Of a DNA stretch of 64,000 nucleotides, positions 61,694 to 64,000 are shown in pieces. Under the pieces are notes generated by a model. The model saw only the letters and a program-made list of their open reading frames with translations. It searched no databases and was not told the DNA's origin. The stretch spans positions 4,712,001 through 4,776,000 of the forward strand of contig JAOVFP010000005.1 in the NCBI GenBank assembly GCA_025738555.1, read 5' to 3'. This stretch comes from Cyathus striatus (taxonomy: Eukaryota > Basidiomycota > Agaricomycetes > Agaricales > Nidulariaceae). Position numbers and translations under genes: made by a program. The stretch's first letter is position 1. The number at the start of each line of letters is the position of its first letter.

Positions 61694-61936
61694 AGCCGCG
61701 ATCTTTCTCTTTCCCTCCGTCGCGTTATCTTCCATTTTTTGTGTATTCATTGCTTTAGACACTAGATATCGGAATCACATCCCTTATGGACACCACTGTA
61801 CGATGACGTTTGACTGACGCTGTTAATAATAAATGATATAACTAGAGAGTATATCCTAGAAAATTCTGCCAGACTGCCTGAACAGGTAACTGTTAGTGTT
61901 CCCCATCTGTGGCTCCCTGAAGTTTGTTAGATGAAA

Positions 61937-63721
61937 TCACAATACACTCATAATGTCAAAACATACATATGAAATGTAATCAGGACTTTCACAAGCTTTA
62001 TATTCGTTTAAGAGTTCGTCACAAGTCGCTCTACGGAGATAATTGTAAATATTTCATCCCGTTTAGCGACTATGAGGATCGTACCTTGCATCGTCAAACT
62101 CCTCTAGTCCATTCTCAAACATGCGTTCCTTCTTGTACTGTTCGAGAAATGCATTCCGTCTTTTAAGTCTGTCAAATTGGTCCAGCATACGTTTAAACAG
62201 CTGCTTTCCATTTTAGTTGTGGTGTATCTTTTTGTAAGATTGCCTTACCGATGCGATACTCGTATGATTTGCAAGCATTAAGCCGCTGACGCGATGGTTT
62301 GTCACTACGTACGGAGATCTTCTCGTCAAAGCAACCTGGATAGATGCAGGGCCCCAAGGAATGAAATTGGCAAGCTGACGTTCTCGAATCCGAAGCAGGG
62401 ATTGATGTACCTGTAAAACAGTAAACCTTCTATTCGATATGTACAGTCTCCGGATAAGGTTACACACATCGGTGGGATCCACATCACCTTGAATAATATT
62501 CAAAATAGAAATATAGCATGCTGTTTTGCTAGGTGTTGTGGACACCATTCGATTTTTTGGTTGGAGCAGTCGTCGCATTACATCTAAGACAGTCGTCCTG
62601 CGGATTGGCTTTGCCTAGAATTTTGTTCAGAGAATGATCATAGCTAGATGTCAAGAAACACATACCTTGTCAATCTGGTCACTCGTAAAGGGAGTGTACG
62701 ACGTCATCAGAAAGTGACACCTAGGTGTTGGTATCAAAGAGGCGATAATTCCTACCAAATCATTGTTCATGTATCCCGGATAACGTAGCGTTTGGGTGCT
62801 GGCTGCCATTACAGTAGATACCTAAGTAATCAGTAAAAAAATGTCTTTTCACCAGCACAGCAAAGTATCTTACAAGTTGGTTGGTCTGGTCAAAAGATGG
62901 CGTTTGAACATGAAGGCGATCGGCAGATATCCGCGCAAGAGCTCCGTTATCAAGAACGACAACGGAATCCGCATGATTGACAAGACGTTTAAGAGTTAAT
63001 ATAGAGTTATATGGTTGTACAACAACGTCGCCCTCTTGAGCATTGGGGAATACGCTGTAGGTTTGAATCAGTTTCTTTGGAAACTTATCGTTCAATCGCT
63101 CCAATAGAAAGGATCCAAGACCAGAACCGGTGCCGCCCGCTATCGAATGCATAAGCATGAATCCCTGTAATACAATATTTGTTTAGAACATGGCAAATTA
63201 TAGCATGGACGAACCTCCAAAGAATCACTGCCCTCAGCCTCACGATCGATCATTTCCATGACTTCTTCATATATGCGCTCTCCGGCAGAATATCCCTGAG
63301 CCCAGTTGTTTCCGGCTCCGCCTCCGTCTTTTGATACAAATATGTTTTCTGGGTTGTATAGATTGGCATACGGGGATGTGAGGATGTTATTTATGACCTC
63401 AAGTGTATTGGCATCAGTAAAGGAAGCATCTCTCAGACAAATATATGGAACTCACTCTAGGTTCTAAGTCGACAAGGATTGCTCGAGGTATATAGTGCTC
63501 GTCATCGGCCTGATAGAAAAAAACATCTTTCCGATCTCCACCCTCTGTTGCCCATTCCTCTAATATTCCTTCTTTACTAATACCATGTTCAGCACAGAGG
63601 CGTTGCCAGTAAACAGATCCCACTGTAAAGTATCTTTAGTGGTAATGGCAGTCGTAATTTCTGAGCGCCCACTTTGATTGCCGCATTGTCCGAGCTGAAC
63701 TGTAACAATTTCACGAGGCAT
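61937..63721 (-). CDS. Gamma-tubulin
   Basis: Begins [20 protein letters not shown], with the tubulin N-terminal GTP loop. Conserved blocks: [33 protein letters not shown], the tubulin signature [46 protein letters not shown]-equivalent [34 protein letters not shown], and [20 protein letters not shown]. The C-terminus includes [20 protein letters not shown] and, after a last intron, [20 protein letters not shown] with a short unusual extension to the stop at 61937. Gamma-tubulin nucleates microtubules at spindle pole bodies within the gamma-TuSC. The gamma type is shown by the [16 protein letters not shown] and [13 protein letters not shown] blocks. It converges with MBF1. Confidence 0.94.
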
Positions 63722-64000
63722 TAACAGCTGGATTCAAAGTGCTTGCGAGTGTCCTTTGTTAGCAATAATATAAGTAGTGGAACTTTGAATGACTATCGCT
63801 TGAGAGACGCGTTGAATCGTTAAACGTCGCGACTGGTCACATGATACAGTCACAGGCATAGCTATGACACCACAGAACTCCACTATTAATACTTACTGAT
63901 GTTACAAAGTAAGCTTACTTTGAAGGATACATACTGTACTGAAGTAGATAAGATCCCTGGCATCATCATACTGCTAGTATTACAAAAAACAACATATTAA
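63722..64000. other. Upstream region of gamma-tubulin, window end
   Basis: The promoter side of the gamma-tubulin gene. Nothing else is seen in the final 279 bp. Confidence 0.4.

Noticed and set aside
1..64000. A biosynthetic gene cluster or defence-type system
   Set aside because: The dioxygenase, GST-like, b561 and SDR proteins are scattered among housekeeping genes, with no synthase, no shared direction and no transporter-regulator grouping.

Overview
This is nuclear DNA from a filamentous fungus, most likely a basidiomycete of the Agaricomycetes. The window is gene-dense and roughly 43-45% GC. About 28 protein genes lie on both strands, and most are broken by many short GT-AG introns of about 45-70 nt. 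Every recognisable product is eukaryotic: proteasome, TFIIH, FACT, RNA polymerase III, gamma-tubulin, an ARF-GEF, PKA and MBF1. I see no rRNA, tRNA, CRISPR array or intact transposon. Coordinates for spliced genes run from start codon to stop codon and include introns.

Layout. 0-6.5 kb: a DUF3445 protein (+), a WD40 protein (-), the cAMP-dependent protein kinase catalytic subunit (-) and a LigB-type extradiol dioxygenase (-); the last two sit in a GC-rich patch. 6.6-11.3 kb: TFB3 of TFIIH (+), a C78-family ZUP1/Mug105-like deubiquitinase (-) and proteasome subunit alpha-4 (+). 11.7-22.8 kb: a large Gea/GBF1 ARF-GEF (+), the ribosome-assembly protein RSA4/NLE1 (-), a cytochrome b561 protein (-) and an atypical SDR (-). 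22.8-24.1 kb: a gene-free stretch with a decayed coding relic. 24.1-36.5 kb: 3-hydroxyisobutyrate dehydrogenase (-), an arrestin-fold protein (+), an SCY1-like pseudokinase (+) and the RecQ4-like helicase HRQ1 (-). 36.7-45.4 kb: BMT2 rRNA methyltransferase (+), a 5'-nucleotidase family protein (+), a small membrane protein (-), an unrecognised very acidic protein (+) and a GST-like protein (+). 46.3-55.7 kb: RPC82 (+), a metallophosphoesterase (+), SPT16 (+) and an unrecognised polytopic membrane protein (-). 56-64 kb: a doubtful proline-rich small gene (+), a small mitochondrial-type protein (-), a tetraspanin (-), MBF1 (+) and gamma-tubulin (-).

The genes are mostly independent housekeeping units, not a metabolic cluster. 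Several share short divergent promoters (dioxygenase/TFB3, ZUP1/PRE6, HRQ1/BMT2, and 71 bp at 41522-41592), and several 3' ends face each other across 50-120 bp.

The most notable observations are: three highly conserved genes (PKA catalytic subunit, GEA, SPT16) that each carry one apparent single-base indel, which most simply means consensus errors; a required 2-nt microexon in MBF1; a probable 12-nt microexon and a GC-AG intron in the cytochrome b561 gene; and two conserved-looking but unrecognised proteins (41.6-44.2 kb and 54.7-55.7 kb). I found no convincing new multi-gene system.
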